From Manihot esculenta (lineage: Eukaryota; Streptophyta; Magnoliopsida; Malpighiales; Euphorbiaceae): a stretch of 64,000 nt of DNA. Positions within the stretch are counted from its first letter, which is position 1. The number at the start of each line of letters is the position of its first letter. The stretch is taken from contig NC_035170.2 of NCBI RefSeq assembly GCF_001659605.2, positions 10,342,817 through 10,406,816 of the forward strand, read 5' to 3'. This document shows, in pieces, positions 9,287 through 21,100 of the stretch. The notes under the pieces were generated by a model, which did not search any database, was not told where the DNA came from, and saw only the letters and a list, made by a program, of their open reading frames with translations. The position numbers were made by a program, and so were the translations under genes.

Positions 9287-11804
9287 TGTAATACCCGGCT
9301 AGATTCCGGCATCGGAATCCCTACCTCCGGCGGAATCTCCGTTGGAATCTGGAATTTCTGAAGATGCCAGAGGCGTCTAGAGGGGTAAAATGTGTTTTCT
9401 AAAATGTTTTTACTGATTTCATGGTTTTAAATGAAAATGAATTGAGTTTTGAAAAGAAAAGACCAAGGAGGCATTTGCCACGTTCGGCCGCCGAAAGTGA
9501 AGTTCGGCCGCCGAACATGGGAAGGCTTCGGGAGCGCTTTTGGCCTCCGAAAGTCTTGTTTGAACGAGCCAAGGTTCGGCCGCCGAAAGTCAAGTTCGGC
9601 CGCCGAACATGCATGAGTTTAGGGGGCACGTTAGGCTGCCGAAGGTCTTTGACCAGGCCACCTATAAAGGGCCCTCAGATCGGAAATGGGCGAGTTTTCT
9701 CCCCATTCTCGAGCTCAGGTGAGTTTTTGCCCTCTTTTGGTTGTTTTCATGATTTCTCTACCCATCCCTCAAGTTTTTCATGAGTTCTACCCTTGTGTTT
9801 GAAGATTTGAAGCTTAAGTAGGAGTTTTGGGAGCTTAGAGCTTTTGGAGCTTGGATTCTCCACACCTCCGAGTTAGGGATCGCACCACCCCTCGATCTTC
9901 AAGAGGTAAGTGTAGATCCTTGCTCTCCTTGTGTTTTAATGAGGTTCTATGAAGTTTTAATGGTAGAGTATGGGTAGATATGCATGTTAGGATTTATGTG
10001 GGTTTTATGCCCAATGTATGTTATGTGATGCTCATGTATGTTTATATGATGTTATGTTGCATGTTTAGGCTAGGTTATGCATGTGGGAGAGTGTATGCAT
10101 GATTGGGAAAGAGTATGTGAGGATTTGGTTGTTTTGATGGTTTTGGCCTATGTGGGTCATAAGCTATCTATGTATGTTTTGATGTTGTTTTTGGAGTTTA
10201 ATCAAGCTATTAAGCTCCTTTGTGCATGGTTAAGGGTTTATGCATGTTTTGGTAAGGTTGGGTGCTTGTTTTGGGGTGTTTGGAAGGTTTGGGAGGCTTA
10301 AATGCATGAGAAGCTGAGTTCTGCCCTTCTGGGAAGAACTCAGGTTCGGCCGCCGAAGGTGGTTTCGGCCGTCAAACCTGCCTTTGGATGCATGGTTTGG
10401 CCGCCTAACCTTGCCCCCGAAAGCTGAGTTTTGGCTTGAAAGCAGACTTTCGTCCGCCGAAGGAAGGATTCGGCCGCCGAAAGTGCTTGACTTTCGTCTT
10501 TGGAGTGGGACTTTCGGCCGCCGAAGGTGCCGCCGAAGGTGCCGCCGAAGGTGCCCGAGTTTCGTCTCTGGAGGGAGGGTTCGGCCGCCGAAGGTGCCGC
10601 CGAAAATGCCCTGTCCAGCCTTTTCAAGGTTGTTTTCTATGCATGTTTAAATGATGTTTTAGAGGGTTTTTGGGGAGTTGTTTATGAGTTGTTTAGAGTG
10701 TGTTGGCACCTCATTCGAGTCCACCTGTGTAGGACCGGACCCGAGGGATCGAGGAGGCCATCAGTATTAGCAGTTGCAAAGTCAGTTCAGCGTCTGCCAG
10801 AGGTGAGTAGAACTAAACTTAATCTTTTATTTTACGAAATCAAATGCCTAAAGCATGTTCATGCATCATGTTTAATAGGTTGATTGCACTAGTTCCACGA
10901 ATATGACGCATTGCATTATTTACTGTTGATGTGGATGGACCAAGGCGACCCCAATAGCCCTAGCTATGCTATGTTAATGAAGTCCTGAGGAGCCCGAAGG
11001 GCCGGGCACCATGTTATGTTACAGACAGAGGGAGTTTTGGTGGTCATGTCCAATCCGTTATGTGAAATGTTTGTGCTGTGACGCATTTCATAAAAGCATG
11101 TAATGAATGAACTATTTTCCTTGTTTCTACTCACTGGGCTTTTTAGCTCACCCCTCTCCCCTAACCCCAGTGTTGCAGGTTTGAGGTTGATCGGGAAGTT
11201 TCAAGAGTAAAGGTTCTGCTTATGTAATAGTATTAGCTTAGTACTTTTAGTGTGGACATGTATATTGATAATGATTTGTAAGAGAATGTAATGTAAAGTT
11301 AAGTGGAGTTATGTTTATGGTTTAGTACTGTGCTTGGCCCTGAGACTTGGTTAGTCCCTGTTTAATACATGATGTATGTTATGCTAGATGTTGAGTTGTG
11401 TTGGAACTAAACTGGTGGCATGTGTTGTTTACCACGCTAGTGTTTAATGAGGACCCTAGTGGAGGTCTTATGTTTGTGGCTTGATGCATGCACAGGTTAG
11501 GTTTGGTTCTTTGGATGTGACTCCGGCTTGATGTATGTTGTGTTGACCCAGCTAGAGTTTTGATGAGGGCTCTAGTAGGGGGGTTTCTTTATGTTCCAGT
11601 TATGTTGCATACAGGTCAAGCTCGGTTTATACATCTTATGTTTCAGTTTTTATGTTAAAGTTTTGATCATGTATGGGATTTGACCAGGTGATAGGAGGTA
11701 TGTTTGGCTTTCTACGGGTCCCGGCGGCCTTAAGCCGATCTGGATCCTAGCATCGGTGGCGGTTCGGACCGTTACAGAGGGGTATCGGTTTCCGGGTCGT
11801 TACA
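9287..11804 (+). repeat. 3' LTR of element B
   Basis: Very close to the 5' LTR: by eye about a dozen substitutions, one hairpin unit instead of three (10976-11010), and an extra GCCGCCGAAGGT unit near 10527. TATA at 9663-9670. It ends with the same duplicated GTTACAGAGGGGTATC string (11771-11786) as the 5' LTR. Confidence 0.95.
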
Positions 11805-11809
11805 CCAGT

Positions 11810-14800
11810 TATAACCCATATCCTACCTTCATGCCCTATCCTCCCTTTTACCCACCATACCCACAGTACCCCATGTTTTCAGCCTTACCCTTCTACCCAA
11901 ATTCAGCAAACCCTAACCCAGGGAATGCTGCACCTCCTCCTCCACCAGCAGAACCTATAGTCCCTAATATCCAAACACCTAAACCTAGCTCATCTGTGTG
12001 GAGCAAAGTAAAGATGACAGATTACCTGATGCTGGATGCTCCCAAGTTCAAAACAGGGGATGATCTGTTTGAGTATCTCAAAACGGTGAAAATGATAATG
12101 GATGAGCTAGGAGCCAGTGACAGTAGAGCCATTCAGATGGCAGGGTTCATATTGAAATGTAAGAATGCAAGGGAGTGGTTTAAAAACTATGTAGACCCAA
12201 GGCTGGATAGCCTATCTTGGGAAGAGTTTGCCAACAAGTTTGCTGGATGGGCTTTTCCAGATAACTAAGTTCTAAGGAGCTAAAGGTTGTTGAGTTTGAG
12301 CAGTTGAGACAGACAGAGGATATGAGCGTCAATGAGTACACCGATAAGTTCCTGGAGTTGCTGCAGTATGTGGGTCAGGCATATGATACTGATCAGAAGA
12401 AAGCTAGGAGGTATACTATGAGACTTCACTCTAGATATTCCTCCCTGGTCCTAGCAGCAGAGAGGGAGAGCTTCCACACCATAGTGGATGCAGCACGAAA
12501 AATGGAGGCTAGTGCCATTATTCAGGGGACAGTTAAACAGCCGGTGGCACAGCCCTCGGGTTCCAAAACCCTAGGTTCAGGGAAGTTCGACCTCTCTTCT
12601 ATTAGTGCAGCAGCCTCGGGTAGCAAGAAGTGGGACAGAGGCTCTAGAAAATCGAAGAAGAATAGGTTCTGGAATCGGTTGAAGTCAGGTCTAGGTTTGG
12701 GTGGTGGTTTGAGCTCTGGTTCGGATGGCTCTGAATTCTTGAGGTACGATAAACCGCACAAGGAATTCTATCGGTTTGGGACAACAACATGTTACAGATG
12801 CGGACAGGAGGGGCACATAGCACGGGAGTTTCCTAAGGTAGCCATGATGGCACAGTCCCAGCTAACAGCTTCAGGTAGTGTAGCTCAACCAGTAGCTCCA
12901 GCCATGACGCAGGGCAGTGGTAAAGGCAGAGGGAGAGGGGCAGCCTCTTCTTCAGCAGGTTCCCGGGGTGAAGGTCCATCAGCTCCAGCTCGGATCTTCA
13001 CTATGACACAGCAGGAGGCTAACACATCAAACACCGTGGTGTCAGGTAATCTCATCATTGGATGTTCAGATGTGTATGGTTTAATAGACCCTGGTGCTTC
13101 TCATTCTTTTGTTGCTCTGAGAGCCGTAGAGAGGTTGGGTTTGATAGTCTCTGGGTTAGAGTGTCCCCTTTGGATCAGTGGACCCAAGTGTAATCCATCA
13201 GTGGCAGAGTCAGTCTGTCGGTATAGTCCAGTGTTTGTTGAAGGTAGATGCCTTCCAGCCGACCTTGTGGTTCTAGACTTGACGGATTTTGATGTCATTC
13301 TAGGGATGGATTGGCTATCTGCTCATGGTGCTACCTTGGACTGCAGAGACAAGGTAGTCAGGTTCAGAGTACAGGATGGGTCAGAGGTTGTCTTCAGGGG
13401 AGACAGGAGGGGTACACCTAGAGGTTTGATATCAGCCCTACAGGCTCATAGGTTGCTCAGGAGGGGTTGTCAGGGGTTCCTAGCTCATGTTAGAGAGCTT
13501 GATAGTCAGGTTAGGGAGCCCGCCTCAGTGCCCGTAGTCAGAGAGTTTCTAGATGTCTTCCCAGACGAGCTTCCAAGACTACCGCCTGCTAGGGAGATAG
13601 AGTTTGAAATAGAAGTGATGCCTGGAACCAGACTGATCTCTATTCCTCCCTACAGGATGGCACCTGCAGAGTTGAAGGAGCTAAAGGAGCAGTTGCAAGA
13701 GCTGGTAGATTAGGGTTTCATCCGGCCGAGTACCTCACCTTGGGGTGCTCCAGTGTTGTTTGTAAATAAGAAGGATGGATCCTTGAGACTTTGTATCGAC
13801 TATAGGCAGTTGAACAAAGTCACTACCAAGAACAAGTATCCTCTACCCAGGATTGATGATCTATTCGACCAGCTAGCAGGAGTGGGTTGTTTCTCCAAGA
13901 TAGATATGAGATCCGGGTATCACCAGTTGAGAATCAAATAGGAAGATGTGCCGAAGACGGCGTTCAGGACTAGATATGGACATTATGAGTTCCTAGTGAT
14001 GCCGTTTGGGCTAACCAATGCCCCTGCAGCATTCATGGATCTCATGAACAGAGTTTTTAGTCAGTTTCTGGATCACTTCATTATTGTCTTCATTGACAAT
14101 ATCTTAGTGTATTCCAGGAATGCAGAGGAGCATGCCTATCATCTGAGGATAGTGTTGCAGACCCTGAGGGAGCACGGCTTGTATGCCAAGTTCTCCAAGT
14201 GTGAATTCTGGTTGAGGAGAATTTCCTTCTTGGGGCATGTTGTGTCAGAAAGAGGAATTGAAGTGGACCCCAAGAAGGTAGAAGCTGTAGCTAACTGGCC
14301 CAGACCCACTACAGTAACAGAGATTAAAAGCTTTTTGGGTTTGGCAGGTTACTATAAGAGGTTCGTTCAGGACTTCTCCAAAGTTGCCGCTCCTATGACC
14401 AGATTGACCAAGAAGAATCAGAGGTTTGTTTGGTCTGAACAGTATGAGGAAAGCTTCGAAGAGCTAAAGAAAAGGTTGACGTCAGCACCGGTGTTAGCTC
14501 TGCCTACCAGTGATGAAGACTTCACAGTGTTTTGTGATGCGTCCCGAGTGGGACTAGGTTGTGTGTTGATGCAGAATGAAAGGGTAATTGCTTATGCTTC
14601 TAGGCAGCTCAAGAAGCATGAGTTGAATTACCCCACGCATGATCTAAAGATGGCAGCTGTAATCTTTGCACTCAAGATGTGGAGGCATTACCTTTATGGG
14701 GTAAAATGTGAGATCTTCACAGATCATAAAAGCTTGCAGTACATCTTGAGTCAGAAAGAGTTGAATCTAAGGCAGAGAAGATGGGTAGAACTGCTTAGTG

Positions 14801-15838
14801 ACTATGATTGCAAGATCCAGTATCATCCGGGTAAGACAAATGTCATGGCAGATGCCCTAAGCCGGAAATCACTTGGCAGTTTATCCCATGTTACAGTAGA
14901 GAGAAGACCGGTAGTGAGAGAATTCTACAAGCTCATTGATGAAGGGCTGCAGTTAGAGTTGTCTGGTACTGGTGCACTAGTGGCTTAGATGAGAGTGACA
15001 CCCGTGTTTCTAGAACAAGTGGCGCAGAAACAGCATGAGGACCCCGAGTTGGTGAAAATTGCCAGGACTGTTCAGTCAGGCAAGAATGAAGAGTTCAAAT
15101 TTGACAACAAAGGGATCCTCCGTTATGGGAACATGTTATGTGTACCAGATGATGTGAGTCTGAAGGGAGACATTATGAGGGAAGCTCATAATGCCAGGTA
15201 CAACATTCACCCTGGAGCCACCAAAATATACCAGGATCTGAAAAGAGTCTATTGGTGGCCAGCTATGAAGAGAGAAGTGGCACAGTTCGTGTCCGCCTGC
15301 GAGGTATGTCAAAGGGTGAAGCTGGAACATCAGAAGCCAGCTGGTATGCTCAACCCACTACCGATTTCGGAGTGGAAATGGGAGAATGTTGCAATGGATT
15401 TCGTGGTGGGGTTACCGGCGACGTTCAACAGACTAGACTCCATATGGGTGATTGTGGACAGACTAACCAAATCTGCTCACTTCATCCCTGTCAAGAGTGG
15501 CTATTCTATGGACAAATTGGCACAGATGTATGTTGAGGAAATTGTAAGGCTGCATGGGGCTCCAGTATCAATAGTGTCAGATAGGGGACCCCAGTTTACC
15601 TCTAGGTTTTGGCGGAGTCTGCAGAATGCTATGGGCACCAGGCTAGACTTTAGCACTACTTTCCATCCACAAACTGATGGACAGTCAGAGAGGACCATCC
15701 AAACGATAGAAGACATGTTGAGAATGTGTGTGCTAGATTTTGGCGGTTCTTGGAGGCAGCATCTACCCTTGGTAGAGTTTGCCTACAATAACAGCTATCA
15801 TGCTAGCATCGAGATAGCTCCTTATGAAGCTCTTTATG
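11810..15838 (+). pseudogene. A gag-pol remnant, central part
   Basis: Continues A Gag after B: proline/tyrosine-rich region, capsid (KMTDYLMLDAPKF to [13 protein letters not shown]), a 5-nt insertion near 12264 that shifts frame, the rest of capsid from 12304, and a CCHC knuckle whose last Cys is Phe ([14 protein letters not shown], about 12790). Protease DPGASHSF near 13088 is normal. RT runs from about 13560 with stops at 13711-13713 and 13939-13941. The RT active site reads FIDNILVYS (near 14090) instead of FIDD, so it is catalytically dead. RNase H ([15 protein letters not shown]) is readable. A CAG-to-TAG stop lies at 14986-14988. Integrase HHCC and catalytic residues follow up to element C. 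The frame continues at 25314. Confidence 0.93.
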
Positions 15839-16106
15839 TGTAATACCCGGCTTGAGTCCGGCATCGGAATTCCTGTAGTTCGGTGGAATTTCGTGTGTCA
15901 GAACCCTCGAGAAGGGTAAGACATATGGTTTCATGTGTTTTTAAGAGTTTTAAATGTTTTAAAGTGTTAAAAGGAAAAGGAGTGTTGAAAGAAAAGCAAT
16001 AAGGGAGAAATGCAAAGGTTCGGCCGCCGAAGGTCACTTTCGGCCGCCGAACATTGCATGGTTTCGGATTCACGTTCGGCTGCCGAAGGTGGTCTGGCCA
16101 GCCACC

Positions 16107-16114
16107 TATTTAAG
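16107..16114 (+). promoter_or_regulatory. TATA box of C 5' LTR
   Basis: TATTTAAG in the same CAGCCACC context as the other family promoters, 269 bp into the LTR. The 3' copy is at 23480-23487. Confidence 0.6.
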
Positions 16115-16988
16115 GGCCAAAGGTCGGTGGAAGGAGGATATTTCTCCTCCACTTGCAGCCAGAGGTGAGTTCCAGCCTCTCCCAAGTTGACTTTCATGTT
16201 TTTCATGTTTTTCACCAAATCTTTCAAGGGTTTTAAGAGTTTTGGTGTGTTTTGAAGGTTTTGAGCAAAACTAGCAAGTTTGGAAGTTTGGAGCTTTGGA
16301 AGAGGTTTTCTTCATATCTCCACGTTAGGATCACTTGATCTCTTGTTTGGAAGAGGTAAGTCAAGATCCAGAACCTCTTTTATTGATTTTTGAAGGTTTT
16401 ATGGGAGTTGTATGGATAGTATGCATGAATAGGGTTTTTGTTGAGGTTTTGCATGATTTTGTGTTTAAGCATGTTAAAGTGTTGTTTGATATGTTTCTTG
16501 GGGTTATAAGTGAGGCTTAGGCCCTTTTATGCATGTTTTCTGGTATGTGCTAGTTGGGTGTAGTTGATATGCATGTTGGGTAAGTTTGGGGGGAAAGGTT
16601 TGCATGAAACAGAGCAGGGTTCTGCCCAACGGGCAAAACCAGGTTCGGCCGCCGAACCCCTTGTGGAGGCAGTTTCGGCTGCCAAAGCTTGCCCCCAAAA
16701 CTTGGGACTTTCGTCTCTGGAGGCAAGGTTCGGCCGCCGAAAGTGCCGCCGAAGGTTGAGTTTCGTCTCTGGACGAGACTTTCGGCCGCCGAAGGTGCCG
16801 CCGAACATACATGAGTTTCGTCTCTGGAGAGGGGTTTCGGCCGCCGAACCTGCCGCCGAAAGTGCCCTGTCCAGCTTTCTTTTGCATGTTTTATGTGATT
16901 GTTTGAGGATCGTTTAGAGGGTTTTTGGGGAGTTTCTTAGAGATGTTCTTGAGTTAGTGTGGTCCCTCATTTGAGTCCACCTGTGTAG

Positions 16989-17067
16989 GTACGGACCAGA
17001 GGAACCCCAGAGAGCAGCAGTGAGCACTGTTTCAGACCCTGCAGAGTTAGTACAGAGTCAGCCAGAG
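16989..17067 (+). other. Predicted untranslated leader exon in LTR of C
   Basis: A 79-nt segment between GTGTAG|G and GCCAGAG|GTGAGT. Upstream donor-like sites are AGAG|GTGAGT at 16164/16165 and AAGAG|GTAAGT at 16355/16356. The downstream acceptor-like TTGCAG|G is at 17541/17542. The 3' LTR repeats it at 24361-24439. Confidence 0.45.
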
Positions 17068-17235
17068 GTGAGTGGAACTTCTCTTTTCAGAACTAAACTA
17101 TTTTGAGCATATGTCATGCATCATAAGAGTATAGTAGGGTGTTTGCATTAGTTGCACGAAGTTGGCGCATTGCATATACGATGTGTATGAGGCTGTGGAT
17201 ATACCAAGGCGACTCCAATAGCCCAAACTCTGTTA

Positions 17236-17391
17236 TAAGACCTGGCCGGGCCAGGCAGCCATCTGTAGGTAAGACCTGACTAGATCAGGCAGCAGAGATA
17301 GTAAGACCTGGCTGGGCCAGGCAGGCAGAGTGGTAAGACCTGGCCGGGCCAGGCAGATTGAGGTTGTAAGACCTGGCTAGGCCAGACATCC
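17236..17391 (+). repeat. Tandem hairpin units in LTR of C (5 copies)
   Basis: Five units of about 24-35 bp built on TAAGACCTGGCCGGGCCAGG, a near-perfect palindrome. Some units pair CCTGGCC with GGCCAGG. The second unit has GACTAGATC with CAGG, a diverged version. The 3' LTR has the same array at 24608-24760. Confidence 0.85.
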
Positions 17392-17939
17392 TTTGAGTGG
17401 GATTTTTGGTGGTCATGTCTATCCCTGAGATGATGTGCTGTAGTGCATTCCATGAGATCATGTTTTCAACTTATGGTTTATATAGTTCTGCTCATTGGGC
17501 TTGTATAGCTCATCCCTCTCCCCTATCCCCCAGGTTTGCAGGTTCAGAGTCCAGAGGGAGTCCAGCAGGGTGTGCAAGAAGCAGAGTTATGTAATAGCTA
17601 GTGTGGACATGTTCATGTAAAGAGATAATGTATAGTGGGTAGCTTTGTGCTTGACGTATAAGAGTTGTAATCCCTTGTTGTAGATACATGTTTCTTTTCT
17701 TGTTATGCATATGAGAAAACCAGGCTTACCATTATGAGTTGATAGACCAGAAATAGTGCATGCACAGGTTAAGCCCTGGAGGAAAAACAAGTTTTAATGG
17801 TTTGAAAGAAAATGTATGATCATGTATGGGATGTCACAGGTACACAGACAGTATAGCAGACTTACTACGGGTCCTGGCGACCTTAAGTCGATCTGGATCC
17901 TAGTGCCGGTAGCAGTTCGGTTTCCGGGCTGTTACAGAT

Positions 17940-17951
17940 TGGTATCAGAGC
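17940..17951 (+). promoter_or_regulatory. Primer binding site of C (tRNA-Met)
   Basis: TGGTATCAGAGC, 3 nt after the LTR end. The leader (17952-18166) contains several ATGs and ends in a pyrimidine-rich TTTCCAG at 18155, 11 nt before the gag ATG. Confidence 0.94.
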
Positions 17952-18166
17952 CCTAGGTTCACATGGTCGGACCTATAGTTAGAGTTTAGCTAGAGTTGGG
18001 CTCATAGAGGTTTAGTTGGTCAAGCAAAGTAGGAAAACATATCCACTAGGATAGGGTGTTAGTCCTGTCTATCTGCGGATGATGTGCAATGCCATGATGC
18101 ATGTGTTGTTTTCCTCTATATGTTGCTTATGTGCTCTGTTATGTGTTGTTTCCAGAGAGAGTTAAG

Positions 18167-21100
18167 ATGCGAGGAACTCGTCGATCCGCGAGATTGACTG
18201 GAGTCCCACCTGAAAGTGAGGGTGCAGCTGCTCGTCCTCCTGCATTGCCAAGGGCAAGGACTCACAGGTCAAGCAGGGAGGGAACGTCAAGAGACCTTAG
18301 AAGGTCTTCTGACGAGAGCAGAAGAGGAATAGGCAGAGGGGGAAGATCAGAAGAAGAGAGAGTTGCTATGGAGGATGCTCAGAGTAGAGATGTAAGCATG
18401 GGTGTAGGAAGGTCAGAAGAAGGTATGGGGGAGTCCCAGGGAGGCGTACAGGCCTCGGGGTTTGGCTATCCACCCTTTCCACAGGGCCCCGGGTATCCGA
18501 TGGGAGGCATGTCGGATTACTCCAGCTTTGCCCCATATCCACCCTATATGCCATATATGCCCTATCCTTCCTTTTATCCACCGTATCACATGTATCCACC
18601 CCCACCTTTGTATCCAAGTTCAGCATCGCCTGAAGCCAGAGAAACAGTACCTCCACCACCACCACCTGAACCAGTAGCCCCTGTTGTTGAAGCACAACCC
18701 AGTTCTTCAGGGGGAACTAAGGTGAAGATGACGGAGTACTTAAAGTTGGATGCTCCTAAATTCAATACGGGAGATGATCCCTTTGAGTATCTTAGTGCAG
18801 TCAGAATGATAACAAGTGAGTTGGGAGCAGATGAGAGTAGGGCCATTGAGATGGCAGGGTTCACATTAAAATGTAAGAAAGCCAGAGAATGGTTCAAGAA
18901 CTATGTGGACCCCAGAATAGACAGTATGACATGGGAAGAGTTCGCCAACGAATTTGCTGGGTGGGCTTTCCCTGACAGTTCTAGGGAGCTAAAGGTTGTG
19001 GAGTTTGAGCAGTTGAGACAGACGGAGGAGATGAGTGTTGATCAGTATACAGATAAGTTCCTGGAATTGTTACCATACGTGGGTCAGGCGTATGATACGG
19101 ATCAGAAGAAGGCAAAGAGATATGCCATGAGGCTTCATCCCAGGTATTTCTCCTTGATTCTCCACGCGGAGAAGGAGAGTTTCCACTCCATTGTGGATGT
19201 TGCTAGAAAGATGGAGGCCAGTGCCATAAGTCAGGGAGTAGTTAAGCAATCAAAGGCACAGTCTTCTGGTGCTAAACCAGGTTCCTCCTCACAGAGTATG
19301 GCAAGTGCGAGCAAAAAGAGATGGGATAAATTCAGAGGAAAGAGAGGCAAGTTCTGGAACAGGATTAAGACGGGTCTGGGCATGAGTAGCGGCTCCAGCT
19401 CTGGCACAGATCTTCCAGTTTGTAATAGGTGTGGGAGACCGCACAGAGGAGCTTGTTTGTTGGGATCTACAGCCTGCTATAGATGTGGCCAGGAGGGACA
19501 TTATGCACGGGAAGGTCCTCAAGCGACTTTGGTTGCACCATCCCAGCAGATGACCTCAGGTAGTGTCGTCCAGTCAGTAGCTTCAGCCCGTCCACCAAGC
19601 AGTGGCAGAGGTAGAGGAAGAGGGGCAACCTCTTCATCAGGGATGGGTTCCCGAGGTGCAGGTCCGTTAGCTCCAGCACGGATTTTCACCATGACGCAAC
19701 AGGAGGCAGACACGTCGAACACAGTGGTGTCAGGTACTCTCATCATTGGGTGTTCAGAGGTGTATGCTTTGATGGACCCCGGTGCTTCTCACTCTTTCAT
19801 TTCTTCTAGAGCCGCAGAGAGATTGGGGTTGATTGTATCCGAGTTAGAGTGTCCTCTCTGGGTCAGTGGACCTAGATGTGACCCATCATTGGCAGAGTCA
19901 GTCTGTCAGTTCAGTCCAGTGTTTATAGAGGATAGATGCCTTCCAGCTGACCTTGTGGTTCTAGAGTTGACAGATTTGGATGTCATTCTAGGGATGGATT
20001 GGTTATCTACCTATAGTGCTACCTTGCACTGCAGGGACAAGGTAGTGAGTCTCAGAGACCAGGATGGGTCAGAGTGTGTCTTCAGAGGAGACAAGAGAGG
20101 GACACCTAGGGGTTTGATATCAGCCCTCCAGGCTTGTAGGATGTTGAGGAAGGGGTGTCAGGGGTTCCTAGCGTATGTGAGAAAGCTAGATAGTCGGGTT
20201 AGGGAACCATCCTTAGTACCAGTTGTTAGAGAATTCCCAGATGTGTTTCCTGAAGAGCTTCCAGGACTACCACCTAATAGGGAAATAGAGTTCGAGATAG
20301 AGTTGATGCCCGGTGCCAGACCGATCTCTATTCCTCTCTACAGGATGGCGCCAACAGAGTTGAGAGAGCTGAAAGAACAGTTACAGGATTTGGTAGCAAA
20401 GGGTTTCATCCGCCCGAGTACCTCCCCTTGGGGTGCTCCAATATTGTTTGTCAGAAAGAAGGATGGACCACTTAGACTTTGTGTCGACTACAGACAGTTG
20501 AACAAAGTCACTATCAAGAACAAGTATCCTTTACCCAGGATCGATGATCTATTCGACCAGCTGGCAGGAGCAGGTTGTTTTTCTAAGATAGATCTGAGAT
20601 CCGGATACCACCAGTTGAAGATCAGAGAAGGAGATGTATCCAAGACTGCTTTCAGAACCAGATATGGGCATTATGAGTTCCTAGTGATGCCGTTCGGGTT
20701 GACTAATGCCCCTGCAGCATTCATGGATCTCATGAACAAGGTTTTCAGGGAGTACTTGGATCGTTTTGTGATCGTCTTTATAGATGATATCTTGGTGTAC
20801 TCCAGGAATGCGGAGGAGCATGCCCAACATCTGAGGGTAGTTTTGCAAACTTTGAGAGAGCATGGCTTGTATGCCAAGTTTTCCAAGTGCGAATTGTGGC
20901 TAAGGAGCATTGCCTTTTTGGGACATGTAGTATCAGAGGAAGGAATAACAGTAGATCCCAAGAAGGTAGAGGCAGTAGCCAATTGGCCTACACCCACGAC
21001 AGTGACAGAGATCAAGAGTTTTCTGGGTTTGGCAGGCTACTATCGGAGGTTCGTTCAGGACTTTTCAAAGATAGCTGCTCCTATGACCAGACTGACCAGG

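Larger units (their letters stand above)
2084..11804 (+). mobile_element. Element B: internally deleted, non-autonomous family member
   Basis: Inserted in A gag with duplication CCAGT (2079-2083 and 11805-11809). It has both LTRs (2574 and 2518 bp), a primer site and a polypurine tract. The coding region has lost most of capsid and everything from mid-RT to the integrase C-terminus, and the rest is eroded. The LTRs differ by only a handful of substitutions seen by eye plus repeat-number changes. It therefore moved recently, presumably using proteins from relatives. It contains solo LTR D. Confidence 0.93.
15839..17936 (+). repeat. 5' LTR of element C
   Basis: TGTAATACCCGGCTTGAG...GGGCTGTTACA. 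It contains GC-rich palindromes near 16019-16090 and 16645-16860, with tandem GTGCCGCCGAA steps, and a five-copy hairpin array at 17236-17391. Confidence 0.96.

Noticed and set aside
17236..17391. CRISPR-like array of palindromic repeats
   Set aside because: Units are adjacent with no unique spacers of constant length, lie inside an LTR of a plant retrotransposon and recur in its partner LTR.
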